39,329 nucleotides of DNA from a bacterium (GCA_021822495.1 JAKAQO010000012.1:1-39329), one strand, 5' to 3'; counted from the first letter of the stretch, positions 8,837 through 18,272 are shown. Made by a program: numbers and translations. Notes: generated from the sequence alone by a model not told the origin.

Positions 8837-9677
8837 GCGCCTTAAGTTTAGCCTGATACTGATGAACCAGTTCCGCAATTTCAGATTTCATGCCGTCTTT
8901 AATACGTTGGAGTTCATCCTGTTTGATTTTATACTCGCTGAGCAAATCTTGGCTCTGTTTCTTGAGATCCTCTTCTCTCTTGTTGAATATCTCCCGTTGC
9001 TGGAGAGTCTGGGATTCCCAGGTCATGCGCTCTTGCATAAAGCGTTCCTGAAAATCGCGAAGCTCTTTTTCGCGCTGAGCAAACTTTTCTTCAAGGGTTT
9101 TTTCTTTCTTCTGGAGAGATTCGATGTGTTGGCGATGATCGTCTTCAAGAGCTTTCTTTCGGCTTTCCCAGGTCTTTTCAAGTTCGGCTTCTTTGTTTTT
9201 AAGTTCCTGGTAAAAAACTTCCATTTTCCGGGCTTGCAGTTCATCGGACTGGGAAGCGGCTTTGAGATATTCGTCATGAAACTTGACGTTCTCCGCCTCT
9301 TTATCGGCCAAGGCCTTTAGAATATTGTCAATTTCCGCCTCCCGGCTGGCCAGGGTTTTTTCAAGAGCCGCGATACGAACCGAACCGCGGCTAATCTGGG
9401 ATTTTAGCTCCAAAATTTGATCGGAGAAAAATTCGTTAAACTCTTTTGAGAGCATATATTTTTGCTCTGAAAGAGTTTTCTGGGACGCGGCCAAAGCTTG
9501 CCCCAAACGGCGAACCTCACCTTTAAATTCCTCGGTAATGGCCTCAAGGCCTACCGCGGCTGGAGAATCTTCCTGCCAGAGCTTTCGACAAACGTCGTTG
9601 AGCCGAGCCCAAATTTCATCAAGCCTCTGGTGAGGATTCTGAAATCCCTCTGAATTCGTCATATTCTCCATTTCCAT
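8820..9677 (-). CDS. Long coiled-coil protein, unknown function
   Basis: 285 residues, nearly all predicted coiled coil (long Glu/Lys/Gln/Leu heptads from about residue 50 to the end), with no signal peptide or TM, so cytoplasmic. The start ATG 9677 has AAAGGGG upstream; an in-frame start at 9746 exists but would run through the preceding gene. It overlaps that gene by 59 bp in another frame, implying coupled expression. The last codons and the TAA stop (8820-8822) lie inside a dispersed repeat element at 8771-8836, so the tail AQSHSS is encoded by the repeat. A scaffold or filament role is possible but unproven. Confidence 0.72.
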   Translation of the reverse strand: MEMENMTNSEGFQNPHQRLDEIWARLNDVCRKLWQEDSPAAVGLEAITEEFKGEVRRLGQALAASQKTLSEQKYMLSKEFNEFFSDQILELKSQISRGSVRIAALEKTLASREAEIDNILKALADKEAENVKFHDEYLKAASQSDELQARKMEVFYQELKNKEAELEKTWESRKKALEDDHRQHIESLQKKEKTLEEKFAQREKELRDFQERFMQERMTWESQTLQQREIFNKREEDLKKQSQDLLSEYKIKQDELQRIKDGMKSEIAELVHQYQAKLKAQSHSS

Positions 9678-10947
9678 GTTTTTCCCCTTTTTTTCTCTTG
9701 ATGTAGCCGCGAACGGCTTCAAGCAGTTCAGCCCGGAGTTTTTCAACGCCTTCGGATTTTTCCTGCATCATCGACTGCCATTCTTCTATGCGATTATGCC
9801 AATTTTGATCTCTACGGCGCATGAAATCTTCTCGGTCTTTCCAAACGCGGTCTCTGCGGGAAACCTCATCTTCCAGATCTTTAAATTTCTTAAGAAGAGA
9901 TTCTTCAATCATATCTAAATCCGTTTGTCTTTTTGACCAACCTCGTTCGTAAGTCTGAAAGCGTTCTTCGGCGGCCTTTCTTTTAGCCGCTTCTTCCGAC
10001 AAAAGGGCCTGGGACTCTTTGAGCTGATTTTCAATCTCAACTGATTTTTTCTTAAGCTCCGTGACCAAGGACCAGCCCTCTCCGGATTTAAGGCGCCACA
10101 AATTGGCCTCGGCCTTGATCGTCTCTTTTTCTTTTTCAAAAACTCTCTGTTCTTCTTCTATATGCCGAAGCCGGATTTCTGCAGAGCGTGAAATGTTGAG
10201 AGATTCTTCTCTCGCTTTATCCAAAGAAAGCGCGGTCTCATGCAATTTGCGGCGCAAATCTCCTTCCCTCTCCTTAAGCTGCGAGATTTCTTTGAGCAAA
10301 CTTTCTTTTTCAATAGTCCATGAAGAGGAGGCCTGTTCCATTCTCCAAGACGCCACGCGCGCCGATTCCGTTTCCACTTGCCGGCTTTGCATTTCTAAAA
10401 GGTTTCTTTGTTGCGTCATGAATTCATTAAAACGAATCTGGCGTTCCGCTTCCGCCTTTTCCCATTGTTCGGCCTGGTTTTTGACTTGCGCATCCAGAGA
10501 AGATTTAAGGCGTTCGTATTCCGCTTGACTGGCCCGCATCTTAGCTGAATATTCTTTCTCTAAAGCGAGACGCCTTTGGTGGTTTTCTTCCTCAAGGCGG
10601 GCGAGTTCCAGTTCTCGGGAAGCAAGGGAAACTGCCTCGGAGTTCCCAGAAAGCCTATCGGAGACTAAGCTCTGAATTCTTTGTCTAAGTCTCTGATAAT
10701 AGTCATCCCGCCATTTTTCTTCTTCCTCGCGAACAGACAAAGCGCGTTTGAGAGCGCTTCTCTCTTCATCCAGTTTTTCCTTGGCGTCTCCAAATTCTTT
10801 AATTTTCTTTTCAAGAGCATTGTTTTTCTCTTCAAAAACTCTCAGGCGTTCAAGAGCCCAACGCAAGGTCATGCGAGCGGTATCCAGATTGTTAATGGAT
10901 TCGACTCCGCCAACTCCCATCTTCTCCCAATCTTGCGAGTGTCCCAT
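9619..10947 (-). CDS. Long coiled-coil protein, unknown function
   Basis: 442 residues. A short head (about 1-30, 'MGHSQDWEKMGVGGVESINN') is followed by almost continuous charged heptads with regular Trp residues ('EKWRDDYY', 'AEQWEKAEAERQ', 'NLWRLKSGEGW', 'DRVWKDRED', 'QNWHNRIEEW'). There is no signal peptide, TM or catalytic motif. The gene starts at ATG 10947 with almost no Shine-Dalgarno sequence. On the same strand a repeat element ending in GAGGAAAGGGACT-ATG-TAA lies about 50 nt upstream. It heads the unit of two coiled coils and one membrane protein. The architecture resembles bacterial cytoskeletal or scaffold proteins in general shape only. Confidence 0.75.
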   Translation of the reverse strand: MGHSQDWEKMGVGGVESINNLDTARMTLRWALERLRVFEEKNNALEKKIKEFGDAKEKLDEERSALKRALSVREEEEKWRDDYYQRLRQRIQSLVSDRLSGNSEAVSLASRELELARLEEENHQRRLALEKEYSAKMRASQAEYERLKSSLDAQVKNQAEQWEKAEAERQIRFNEFMTQQRNLLEMQSRQVETESARVASWRMEQASSSWTIEKESLLKEISQLKEREGDLRRKLHETALSLDKAREESLNISRSAEIRLRHIEEEQRVFEKEKETIKAEANLWRLKSGEGWSLVTELKKKSVEIENQLKESQALLSEEAAKRKAAEERFQTYERGWSKRQTDLDMIEESLLKKFKDLEDEVSRRDRVWKDREDFMRRRDQNWHNRIEEWQSMMQEKSEGVEKLRAELLEAVRGYIKRKKGEKHGNGEYDEFRGISESSPEA

Positions 10948-11000
10948 AATGTCAGTAGAGTTATAACAGAAGCCCCCGCTTTTTTCAAGACTTCCTTACA

Positions 11001-11066
11001 TAGTCCCTTTCCTCACAATCTTAAGGTCGGGACAATGCCGTCCAAAAGTTATGAGGAGAAGGCATA
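11001..11066 (-). repeat. Dispersed palindromic element, copy D
   Basis: Read on the - strand it runs TATGCCTTCTCCTCATAA, then GGCATTGTCCCGACC, then GTGAGGAAAGGGACTA. It lies upstream of the - strand coiled-coil gene (start 10947). On that strand GAGGAAAGGGACT is followed directly by ATG-TAA (11001-10996), a start-stop pair with a good binding site. It is inverted relative to copy B in the same divergent intergenic region. Confidence 0.8.
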
Positions 11067-11082
11067 GGGGCTTATGCTATCC

Positions 11083-11088
11083 TATACT
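11083..11088 (+). promoter_or_regulatory. Possible -10 box (TATACT) in the divergent intergenic region
   Basis: TATACT lies between the two inverted repeat elements and about 107 bp before the start of the + strand glycosyltransferase. No convincing -35 is seen. If used, the transcript would carry the whole of copy B as its leader. Confidence 0.3.
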
Positions 11089-11129
11089 TAATCGTCGCAG
11101 ATGGATATTTCTAATTTCTTACGAAAATG

Positions 11130-11195
11130 ATGCCTCTTTCTCATAATTATCATGGGCGGCATTGTCCCGACCTTAAGTTTATGAGGGAGGGACTA
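11130..11195 (+). repeat. Dispersed palindromic element, copy B
   Basis: The left arm is ATGCCTCTTTCTCATAA, the core GGCATTGTCCCGACCTTAAG and the right arm TTATGAGGGAGGGACTA. The right arm contains the ribosome binding site (GGGAGGG), and the final A of the element is the first base of the ATG at 11195. In RNA the two arms pair almost completely if G-U pairs are allowed, so the binding site would be sequestered. Confidence 0.82.
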
Positions 11196-11953
11196 TGAAA
11201 ACAATCGCGGTTTTACCCGCTTATAACGCGGAAAAGACCCTGGAAAAGACCGTGGGCGATATCCCGCCAGGCAGCGTAGATGAAATTATTCTGGTTGATG
11301 ACTGCTCTAAAGATGGAACCGTTGCTCTTTCCAGAAAACTAGGCCTCATCACGATTGTCCACGAAAAAAATACGGGCTATGGCGGCAATCAAAAAACTTG
11401 TTATAAAGAAGCTCTCGCTCGCGGGGCTGATGTCGTCATTATGATTCATCCTGATTATCAATATGACGCAAGGCTTGCCCCCATCATGATTTCTCTGATT
11501 AAAAACGGAATCTGCGACGTGGTTTTAGGAAACCGCATCCGAACCCGCTGGGAAGCCTTGGAAGGCGGAATGCCTTTGTATAAATACATATTCAACCGCT
11601 TTCTCACCATCATTGAAAATACCTGTACGGGTCAAAATCTGGGCGAATGGCATTCAGGCTTAAGGGCCTATTCCCGCAAATGCCTTGAAACCATCCGCTG
11701 GCAGGATAATTCAGATGATTTTGTATTCGATCAGGAATTTTTGCTTGAGGCCGCGGCCTGCCACCTTAAAATTGGAGACATTCCCGTGGCCGCGCGGTAT
11801 TTTCCCGAAGCTTCCTCAATTAATTTTAAAAGAAGCGTCGTTTACGGTCTTTCCACGCTTAAAATTCTCGCTCAATACCTTCCCCATCGCTTAGGAATTA
11901 TCCACTTTCAGCGGCTCTCCCCCCAGACCAGACCGGAAACGACCGTGAGATGA
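11195..11953 (+). CDS. Family 2 glycosyltransferase, DPM1-like
   Basis: 252 residues with a GT-A fold: '[15 protein letters not shown]' at the N-terminus, 'VDDCSKDGT' for nucleotide binding and 'IHPDYQYD' in the place of the DxD metal site. There is no TM tail, so it is a soluble or peripheral enzyme of the dolichol-phosphate-mannose synthase-like group. Such enzymes move sugars from a nucleotide donor to polyprenyl phosphate, which GT-C proteins then use. That fits the GT-C gene it overlaps by ATGA at 11950. Its start codon and binding site are part of repeat element copy B, so control through that leader is likely. Confidence 0.87.
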   Translation: MKTIAVLPAYNAEKTLEKTVGDIPPGSVDEIILVDDCSKDGTVALSRKLGLITIVHEKNTGYGGNQKTCYKEALARGADVVIMIHPDYQYDARLAPIMISLIKNGICDVVLGNRIRTRWEALEGGMPLYKYIFNRFLTIIENTCTGQNLGEWHSGLRAYSRKCLETIRWQDNSDDFVFDQEFLLEAAACHLKIGDIPVAARYFPEASSINFKRSVVYGLSTLKILAQYLPHRLGIIHFQRLSPQTRPETTVR

Positions 11954-13929
11954 TTGAAGATGGTAAATCTCTTTTTTTAGGCGCGGCTTTTCTAACCCTC
12001 TTTTTTGCGCTCTACACCTTCAGTTCTTATTTTTTACCGGCCTTTTTGTCTGGCTTATTGTCTTTTGCTGAACTCTTACTCGTAATGTCGGCCGCGTCTG
12101 GAGTCGGACGCCTGGCGGTGGCCTGGCTTGGTTTTTCGGATATCAGCCCCTCCCAAAAAACCCTGATTGGGGCGACCTTGGGGCTGGGGATATTAAGCCT
12201 CAGCGTCTTTTTTATTGCCGCCGTTCATTATCTCAATTTTCTGACGCTGACTTTATTTCTCTCCCTTCTTTGGATTCTGGGATTTACGGAATTAAAAACG
12301 ATGATATCGTCTCTTAATTCCGCGAAAAAAATGTTTCTCAACCGCCCTTTTGAATCTTTTCTTATTTTTTCCTCCCTTCTCTTGACTCTTTGGTGTTGCT
12401 TCACTCCGCCGCATCAATATGATTCCCTGGTTTATCATTTGCCGCTCGCCGCCGCTTATGTAAAGGCGCATGGACTGGTCAATATCCCCTGGCTACTCTA
12501 CAGTCATTTCCCGCAAAATGGAGAAATGCTGTTTGCCTTGTCTCTTTTATTCAAATCGGACATTTTGGCTCAAATGTTCATGTGGGTTTCCTTTTTCTTG
12601 AGCGTTTGGTGGATTTTTGAAATCGCCCGTCTTGAAATCCCCATGGAAGCGGTCATACTTTCGATTCTTTTGCTGGTCACCCAAACCTCGGTCATGCTTT
12701 TATCGACTTCTTCTTACGTCGAGCCCCTGGTGATGTTGTGGACAACCGCCTCCGTTCTCTCTTTCCTTAGATGGGAGGAAATACGCTCCTCTTCTTCCGA
12801 TTCTAAGTCCTGGCTCATTTTATCGGCCATCTTCTCAGGTCTCGCCTTGGGAACTAAATATTACGCGGGGATTACCTCTGGGATACTGGGAAGCGCGCTC
12901 TGGATTCGAGTCTTTTTTTCTCCTTCCCACAAAAAAGCGCTCAAAGACGCGACCCTTTTTACCGCCATTGTTACGATTCTTTTTTCTCCTTGGATGATTA
13001 AAAACTATTTTTGGGGTGGAAACCCTTTTTTCCCTTTTTTTAACGCGCTCTTTAAGAATTCGGGCAGTGGATGGAACCTTGAAATCGCCCACAACTATTT
13101 TAACGCTCTTGCTGAATATCGAAGCGGGCTTAATTATCATCACTGGGTAGATTTCCCCGTCATGCTTCTAACCAACAGCCTTCATTTTGGGCGCGGGATG
13201 GACGTATTAGGAGGACTGGGTTGGGAAATTTTATTTTGGTCCTTGCCCCTGGCCATTTGGTTTTCCAGAAAAAACCAATTTTTAAAACGCCTCACGGCGT
13301 TTTCCTTGCTCTATCTTTTAATTTGGTTTTTGACCGGCGTGGTTTTGAGATTTCTAATCGTTCTTTGCCCTCTTCTTTGCCTGTTAGCCGGAAATGCGTT
13401 TGAAAAACTCAAGGAACGCCTCAGCCCCCTGACTAAAATGGTTTTAACCTCCGCCATCCTCATCATTATTTTGACCCATTTCCTTCTCTTTCTTTTCGTC
13501 AATTTTGGGGTTTTTGAAGCCGGAAAAGTCTTGCTAGGGGTTGAGAGCAGAACGGAATACTTATCTCAAAAGCTTCTTTATTATCCCTGCGCTCATTACG
13601 CCGCTATGCGGACAAAGCGAAATGATAAGATTCTGATTATGGGAGATCAGCGCAGTTATTACGCTCCGGCTGGGTCAATAGCCTCTTCCATTTTCTCGCC
13701 AAACTCTTTCATCCAAGACTCAAACCTAGCGCAGAACGAAACAGAACTAGCCTCTCAACTCAAACAACAAGGAATCACGGAAATTGCGTGGGTTCCACGC
13801 GAAATGGCAAGATTAGGAGATTCATTGGGAAAGTTATCGCCTCAAGGGAAAGTTCATCTTCAAGAACTTTTTGAGAAGTCTCCCGTTCTTTATCATTCCG
13901 ACGGTTGCATTCTTTTTTCTCTTCAATGA
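11950..13929 (+). CDS. Polytopic GT-C glycosyltransferase (ArnT/PMT-like)
   Basis: 659 residues with about 11-13 hydrophobic helices and a soluble C-terminal part from about 535. The first large loop has the motif '[18 protein letters not shown]', where Asp is the expected catalytic acid of lipid-phosphate-sugar-dependent GT-C enzymes. Further along, '[14 protein letters not shown]' matches bacterial PMT_2-like proteins. It is probably an inner-membrane enzyme using a polyprenyl-phosphate sugar made by the DPM1-like neighbour. The acceptor is unknown. It overlaps both neighbours by four bases (ATGA at 11950 and 13926), so the genes are translationally coupled. Confidence 0.82.
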   Translation: MIEDGKSLFLGAAFLTLFFALYTFSSYFLPAFLSGLLSFAELLLVMSAASGVGRLAVAWLGFSDISPSQKTLIGATLGLGILSLSVFFIAAVHYLNFLTLTLFLSLLWILGFTELKTMISSLNSAKKMFLNRPFESFLIFSSLLLTLWCCFTPPHQYDSLVYHLPLAAAYVKAHGLVNIPWLLYSHFPQNGEMLFALSLLFKSDILAQMFMWVSFFLSVWWIFEIARLEIPMEAVILSILLLVTQTSVMLLSTSSYVEPLVMLWTTASVLSFLRWEEIRSSSSDSKSWLILSAIFSGLALGTKYYAGITSGILGSALWIRVFFSPSHKKALKDATLFTAIVTILFSPWMIKNYFWGGNPFFPFFNALFKNSGSGWNLEIAHNYFNALAEYRSGLNYHHWVDFPVMLLTNSLHFGRGMDVLGGLGWEILFWSLPLAIWFSRKNQFLKRLTAFSLLYLLIWFLTGVVLRFLIVLCPLLCLLAGNAFEKLKERLSPLTKMVLTSAILIIILTHFLLFLFVNFGVFEAGKVLLGVESRTEYLSQKLLYYPCAHYAAMRTKRNDKILIMGDQRSYYAPAGSIASSIFSPNSFIQDSNLAQNETELASQLKQQGITEIAWVPREMARLGDSLGKLSPQGKVHLQELFEKSPVLYHSDGCILFSLQ

Positions 13930-14972
13930 TCAACGTTGAAAATTGGATTCTTTACGCCATCGCTATTATTTTCTCCTTCACTTTGTCTTTTTCCTTGACT
14001 CCGTTGATTCGTAAAATCGCCTTAATTTTCGGTTGGATTGATTCTCCATCCTCTCCCATTAAAACCCATAAAATTGCGACTCCCGTATTAGGAGGAATCG
14101 CGCTTTATCTCGCCTATGCTTTAACCTTGATTTTTCTTCGTCTCTGGACGCGATTTCCGACCGGAACTCTCCATAGTCTCAGAGCCCTTCTCATCGGCGG
14201 AAGTTTGATTTTTGCGGGCGGGATTTTTGACGACATCAATAAGCCCAAGGGCCTTAATTACCGAGTTAAATTCTTCATTGAGTTCGCGGCCGCCGCCATT
14301 GTCCTACTCAATGGCATTCGCATTCGCTTCATTTCTCCCAACTACGTCGCCGCATTTTTGACTCTTCTTTGGATTGTGGGAATTACCAACGCCTTAAATA
14401 TCATCGACATCATGGATGGTCTTTGCGCAAGCCAAGCGGCTATCGCCGCTCTGGGCTTTCTTCTGATTTCCCTTCCTTCGGAAGAACTCTACGTTAATTT
14501 TGCCTCCGCCGCCTTGGCCGGAGCCGCTTTAGGTTTTTTGCCTTGGAATTTTTCAAAGAAAAGAAAAATTTTCATGGGGGATTCGGGCAGCCTCTTGCTC
14601 GGTTTTTTGCTCGCCTGCGTTTCCTTGGGAACCCGTTATTCCGACATCAACCCGGCCGGGGTTTATGCCCCGCTTTTAATTTTACTCGTCCCCATGTATG
14701 ACACGCTTTTTGTCATGATTCTTCGCCTCATGAAAGGAAAATCGCCTTTTATGGGTTCCAAGGACCATTTCGCCCTCCGTCTTGAAAAAATGGGATATTC
14801 TCGCCCGCAAATCGTTCTCATCGCGGCGGCGATCGCGGGGTTTCTTGGGTTCTGCGGTTTTCTCGCGACCCAATTCCATCTTTTGGGAGCGATCATCCTT
14901 TATGGACTGTTGATCATCCCTCTTTTTATCCTGAGCCGAGCACTCGCGCGCGTGGTTATCTACGATGATTAA
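13926..14972 (+). CDS. Undecaprenyl-phosphate sugar-1-phosphate transferase (MraY/WecA/TagO family)
   Basis: 348 residues, about 10-11 TM helices. It shows the ordered family motifs: 'KTHKIATPVLGGI', the DD pair in 'GIFDDINKPKGL', 'NALNIIDIMDGL', 'MGDSGSLLLGF' and a late 'SKDHFALRL' in the usual His-motif position. It transfers a HexNAc-1-phosphate from a UDP sugar to undecaprenyl phosphate, the first membrane step of glycan synthesis. WecA/TagO-like use is more likely than peptidoglycan MraY because the neighbours are surface glycan genes and no mur genes are present. ATG 13926 overlaps the previous stop; an in-frame TTG at 13905 is less likely. Confidence 0.9.
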   Translation: MINVENWILYAIAIIFSFTLSFSLTPLIRKIALIFGWIDSPSSPIKTHKIATPVLGGIALYLAYALTLIFLRLWTRFPTGTLHSLRALLIGGSLIFAGGIFDDINKPKGLNYRVKFFIEFAAAAIVLLNGIRIRFISPNYVAAFLTLLWIVGITNALNIIDIMDGLCASQAAIAALGFLLISLPSEELYVNFASAALAGAALGFLPWNFSKKRKIFMGDSGSLLLGFLLACVSLGTRYSDINPAGVYAPLLILLVPMYDTLFVMILRLMKGKSPFMGSKDHFALRLEKMGYSRPQIVLIAAAIAGFLGFCGFLATQFHLLGAIILYGLLIIPLFILSRALARVVIYDD

Positions 14973-16293
14973 AACCGATGTCTTGATTTTAGGCGGCGGC
15001 CTTGCCGGGCTTTCAACGGCCTATCATCTCAACAAAATTTCCGGACTTTCGGCCTTAATCGTTGAAAAAGAAAAATATCCCGGCGGAACCGCCGCTTCCA
15101 TATCTAAGCAAGGTTTTACCTTTGATTTTACCGGACACCTTCTTCACCTTCACGATCCTTACGGAAAAAAGCTAATTCAGGATTTATTGAAAGGAAATCT
15201 CCGCGAGATTAATCGTAGCGCCTGGATCTATTCGCATGAGACTTTGACGCGATACCCTTTTCAAGCCAACACCTACGGCCTTCCTGACTCTGTGATTAAT
15301 GAATGCCTTTTTGGATTTTTAAAAACCATTCATCGCCCGCCCTCAGCGAAGAAAAAAAAGACTCCAACCTCCTTTAAAGATTGGGCGTTTGAAACTTTTG
15401 GCGAGGGAATCTGCCGGCATTTTTTGTTTCCCTACAACGAGAAACTCTGGCAGAGAAAACTCTCGACCATGACGACTGAATGGCAAGGCCGTTTTGTGCC
15501 CGCGCCCAAGGTTTCCGAAGTCCTTTATGGAGCCGTTATGGACCAAACCAAAGCCTTTGGATACAACGCCTCTTTTCTTTACCCAACAAAAGGCGGTATT
15601 CAATCTTTACCAAACGCCCTCTCCTCGCGTCTCAAAAAGAAGCAACTCCTCTTGGGCCATGAGGCCCTTTGGATCGATTTAAAGACAAAAGAGGCGTTTA
15701 TTAAAAAGATCGGGCTTATTTCTTTTAAGCGCTTGGTGAACACCATTCCCTTAAATGATTTTATTTCTCTAGTAAAGAAAACTCCCGCGCGCGTTCTAAA
15801 CGCCGCCGAGGATTTGTCTTCCAATTCCGTCTATTGCCTTAATCTCGGCGTTTCCGGACGCGTCATGCCGGAAAAGCACTGGATATATTTCCCTGAAAAA
15901 AAATATCCCTTTTACCGCGTCGGTTTTTACCATCAGTTCGCTTCTTCTAACGCGCCCGCGGGCGCAAGTTCTCTCTACGTTGAATTTTCAAGGAACTCAA
16001 AATCCAAAGTTCGCCTGTCCGACATGGAATCTCTCGCTTTAAAGGCTCTCAAGGATTGTAAAATACTAAAGCCTGACAATCAGATACTCATTAAAGAATG
16101 GCTCCCGATTAAATGTGGGTATGTCGTTTATGACTTTAAAAGGACGAAAGTTTTAAACGCCTTGCTTCCTTACCTTGCTCAAAATGGGGTAGAATCAATC
16201 GGACGCTACGGCGCCTGGAAATATTCTTTTATGGAAGAGGCGATTATGGATGGAAAAAAATGTGCGGAGAAGTTAAAAGGAAACTTGTGCTAA
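14965..16293 (+). CDS. FAD-dependent oxidoreductase, amine-oxidase / UDP-galactopyranose-mutase-like
   Basis: 442 residues. The dinucleotide-binding start is 'VLILGGGLAGLSTAYHL', followed by a Glu-ended second strand ('IVEKEKYPGGTAAS') and 'FDFTGHLLHLHDP'. This layout is shared by amine-oxidase-like flavoproteins and galactopyranose mutases found in capsule and O-antigen clusters. The C-terminal 'GRYGAWKYSFMEEAIMDG' fits the last FAD-contacting segment. It probably modifies a sugar or a lipid-linked intermediate (inference). It overlaps the upstream transferase by eight bases and the downstream exonuclease by 34. Confidence 0.8.
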   Translation: MIKTDVLILGGGLAGLSTAYHLNKISGLSALIVEKEKYPGGTAASISKQGFTFDFTGHLLHLHDPYGKKLIQDLLKGNLREINRSAWIYSHETLTRYPFQANTYGLPDSVINECLFGFLKTIHRPPSAKKKKTPTSFKDWAFETFGEGICRHFLFPYNEKLWQRKLSTMTTEWQGRFVPAPKVSEVLYGAVMDQTKAFGYNASFLYPTKGGIQSLPNALSSRLKKKQLLLGHEALWIDLKTKEAFIKKIGLISFKRLVNTIPLNDFISLVKKTPARVLNAAEDLSSNSVYCLNLGVSGRVMPEKHWIYFPEKKYPFYRVGFYHQFASSNAPAGASSLYVEFSRNSKSKVRLSDMESLALKALKDCKILKPDNQILIKEWLPIKCGYVVYDFKRTKVLNALLPYLAQNGVESIGRYGAWKYSFMEEAIMDGKKCAEKLKGNLC

Positions 16294-16874
16294 AAAACCA
16301 GAAAAGGCCCTTAGTTTTTATGGATATCGAAAGCACCGGACTTTCAACCGCCACGGACCGGATTATTGAAATATCCTTGATTAAAATGGAGCCCAACGGC
16401 GTTGAAAAAACCTTCTCTTCTTTTATCAATCCGGAAACCTTTATTCCGGAGCCGTCTTTCCGCATCCATCATATCTCTAATGACATGGTCAAAAATGCCC
16501 CGACTTTTAAAGAAATTGGCCCTCAAATCCGCGATTTCATCGGAATGGCGGATGTTGGAGGCTACGGCATCATTCAATTTGATGTTCCCATTCTTCAAAC
16601 GGAATTTAACCGCGCGGGAATTCCTTTTTTTATGGACGGAAGAAATGTCATTGACGCCCTGATCATCTTCCGGAGAATGGAACGCCGAAATTTATCGGCC
16701 GCCTATCAGTTTTATTGCGGAAAAAATTTGGAGGGCGCTCATCGCGCGGAAGATGACGTTCGCGCGGCCTGGGAAGTCTTCTGGGCGCAAATAAAGCGTT
16801 ACGACAGCCTCTCCAAAGACCTCGGCGAACTTGACCAGTTCTGCCGAGAGTTTAAGAACTCATCTGGAACATAA
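16260..16874 (+). CDS. DnaQ-like 3'-5' exonuclease (DEDDh)
   Basis: 204 residues. It has Exo I 'VFMDIESTGL' (D22, E24), Exo II around 'YGIIQFDVPILQTEF', and Exo III 'HRAEDDVRAAWEV' with the His of the DEDDh class. The length suits a free-standing DNA polymerase III epsilon-like or RNase T-like exonuclease. ATG 16260 lies inside the previous gene. GTG 16287 with AAAAGGA five bases upstream is an equally good start and would give 195 residues. Its stop overlaps the start of queC by one base, so it is in the same transcript as queuosine genes. A direct link is not established. Confidence 0.86.
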   Translation: MCGEVKRKLVLKNQKRPLVFMDIESTGLSTATDRIIEISLIKMEPNGVEKTFSSFINPETFIPEPSFRIHHISNDMVKNAPTFKEIGPQIRDFIGMADVGGYGIIQFDVPILQTEFNRAGIPFFMDGRNVIDALIIFRRMERRNLSAAYQFYCGKNLEGAHRAEDDVRAAWEVFWAQIKRYDSLSKDLGELDQFCREFKNSSGT

Positions 16875-17551
16875 TGAAAAAAAAAGCTGTCGTCTTGCTA
16901 TCCGGCGGCCTTGACTCCTCCACCGCTCTTTATTGGGCAAAGGCAAAAGGCTATCATTGCGAGGGGCTTTCCATTTTTTACGGACAAAGACATGCCCGAG
17001 AACTCCTCTCCGCCCAAGCCCTGGCGAAAAAAGCGAAAGTTAAAATCCATCAAATTAAATTAGATTTACCCTGGCTTAAGATAAGTTCGCTCAATGATAG
17101 AACTAAAAAGTTGCCGAATTTGCCTTTGACTCAAATTGGTCGCGGAGAAATTCCCAGTACTTACGTTCCAGGGCGAAACACGGTTTTTTTATCCCTCGCT
17201 CTTTCTTTAGCCGATGCCACTCAAGCCCAAGCCATCGTCATTGGAGCCAACGCCCTCGATTATAGCGGATACCCCGACTGCCGTCCCAATTATCTCAATG
17301 CTTTTGAGCGAATGGCCAATCTTGGAACTAAAAATGGATCCATGGGACGCCCAATCAAAATTCTATCCCCTCTTCTTCATTTAGATAAAGAGCAAATCGT
17401 GCGTCTAGCTTTTAAGCTCAAGGTTCCATTAGAGCTTACCTGGTCTTGTTACGCGGGAGAAAAAAATCCCTGTGGAAAATGCGATTCTTGTAAACTCAGG
17501 GCCAAGGGATTTTTGCTTGCCAAGGCCAGCGATCCGGCCCTTAAGATTTAA
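16874..17551 (+). CDS. queC: 7-cyano-7-deazaguanine synthase QueC
   Basis: 225 residues. The PP-loop '[13 protein letters not shown]' opens the protein, then 'FYGQRHARE', '[17 protein letters not shown]', '[15 protein letters not shown]' and the zinc site '[19 protein letters not shown]' with four Cys. All are hallmarks of QueC, which converts 7-carboxy-7-deazaguanine to preQ0 using ATP and ammonia. The length is normal. It is followed at once by queE, which makes its substrate; queD and queF are not in the window. Confidence 0.96.
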   Translation: MKKKAVVLLSGGLDSSTALYWAKAKGYHCEGLSIFYGQRHARELLSAQALAKKAKVKIHQIKLDLPWLKISSLNDRTKKLPNLPLTQIGRGEIPSTYVPGRNTVFLSLALSLADATQAQAIVIGANALDYSGYPDCRPNYLNAFERMANLGTKNGSMGRPIKILSPLLHLDKEQIVRLAFKLKVPLELTWSCYAGEKNPCGKCDSCKLRAKGFLLAKASDPALKI

Positions 17552-17552
17552 A

Positions 17553-18272
17553 ATGAGCGCGGAGATTAAACTTTCCGATTCCCATTCAGCGCGAATTGTC
17601 GAGATTTTTTCATCCCTTCAAGGCGAGGGAATTTATCTGGGGGAAAGACAAATTTTCGTGCGTCTAGGAGGTTGCAATCTCCATTGCGACTACTGCGATG
17701 AACTAGAGACCATTCCCATTCCCTCGGGAATAATCATGGAGATGGCTCAATTTCAATCGGAAATTTTGAGACTTAACAGTGAAAGAAAACACAAATCTCT
17801 TTCCTGGACAGGCGGAGAACCCCTCCTTCACGTTCCTTTTCTTTTAAGCGCCATGCCCTGGGCGAGAAAAGAAGGTCTTCTTAATTATCTGGAAACCAAT
17901 GGAACCCGGGTTGAGGCCTTTAAAAAAATCAGAGACCTTTGCGATATCGTCGCGATGGATATCAAACTGCCTTCTTCGACTGGCAAAGAATTTTGGTCGG
18001 AGCACTTGGAATTTTTGCGCCTCCTTCCCAAGAAATCCTATGTCAAGGTTATTTTAACGGATAAAACAACGGAAGCGGAATGGCGACAAGTGATTCGCAT
18101 TTTACAAGAAAGTTCTCCCGACATTCCCCTCATTCTTCAGCCCGCGACTCCCATTCGGAATGTCCGAACAATTAAGCCCGCCTTGGCGGTGAAATTTCTA
18201 AAACAAGCTCAAGCCCTTTTAAAAGAGGCGCGGCTCGTCCCGCAATGGCATCCCCTTTGGGGGGTTCGGTAA
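17553..18272 (+). CDS. queE: 7-carboxy-7-deazaguanine synthase QueE (radical SAM)
   Basis: 239 residues. The start ATG 17553 follows the queC stop by one base; an in-frame start at 17472 would lie deep inside queC. The N-terminus reads '[19 protein letters not shown]', followed by the radical SAM cluster '[11 protein letters not shown]' in the CX3CX2C form, '[10 protein letters not shown]' and 'LETNGTR'. The ending 'HPLWGVR' is typical of the family. It converts 6-carboxytetrahydropterin to CDG. The last 54 bp overlap the convergent GT-C gene. Confidence 0.96.
   Translation: MSAEIKLSDSHSARIVEIFSSLQGEGIYLGERQIFVRLGGCNLHCDYCDELETIPIPSGIIMEMAQFQSEILRLNSERKHKSLSWTGGEPLLHVPFLLSAMPWARKEGLLNYLETNGTRVEAFKKIRDLCDIVAMDIKLPSSTGKEFWSEHLEFLRLLPKKSYVKVILTDKTTEAEWRQVIRILQESSPDIPLILQPATPIRNVRTIKPALAVKFLKQAQALLKEARLVPQWHPLWGVR

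Noticed and set aside
9678-9746. Start at 9746 for the 285-residue coiled-coil protein
   Set aside because: No binding site there. ATG 9677 follows AAAGGGG at suitable spacing.
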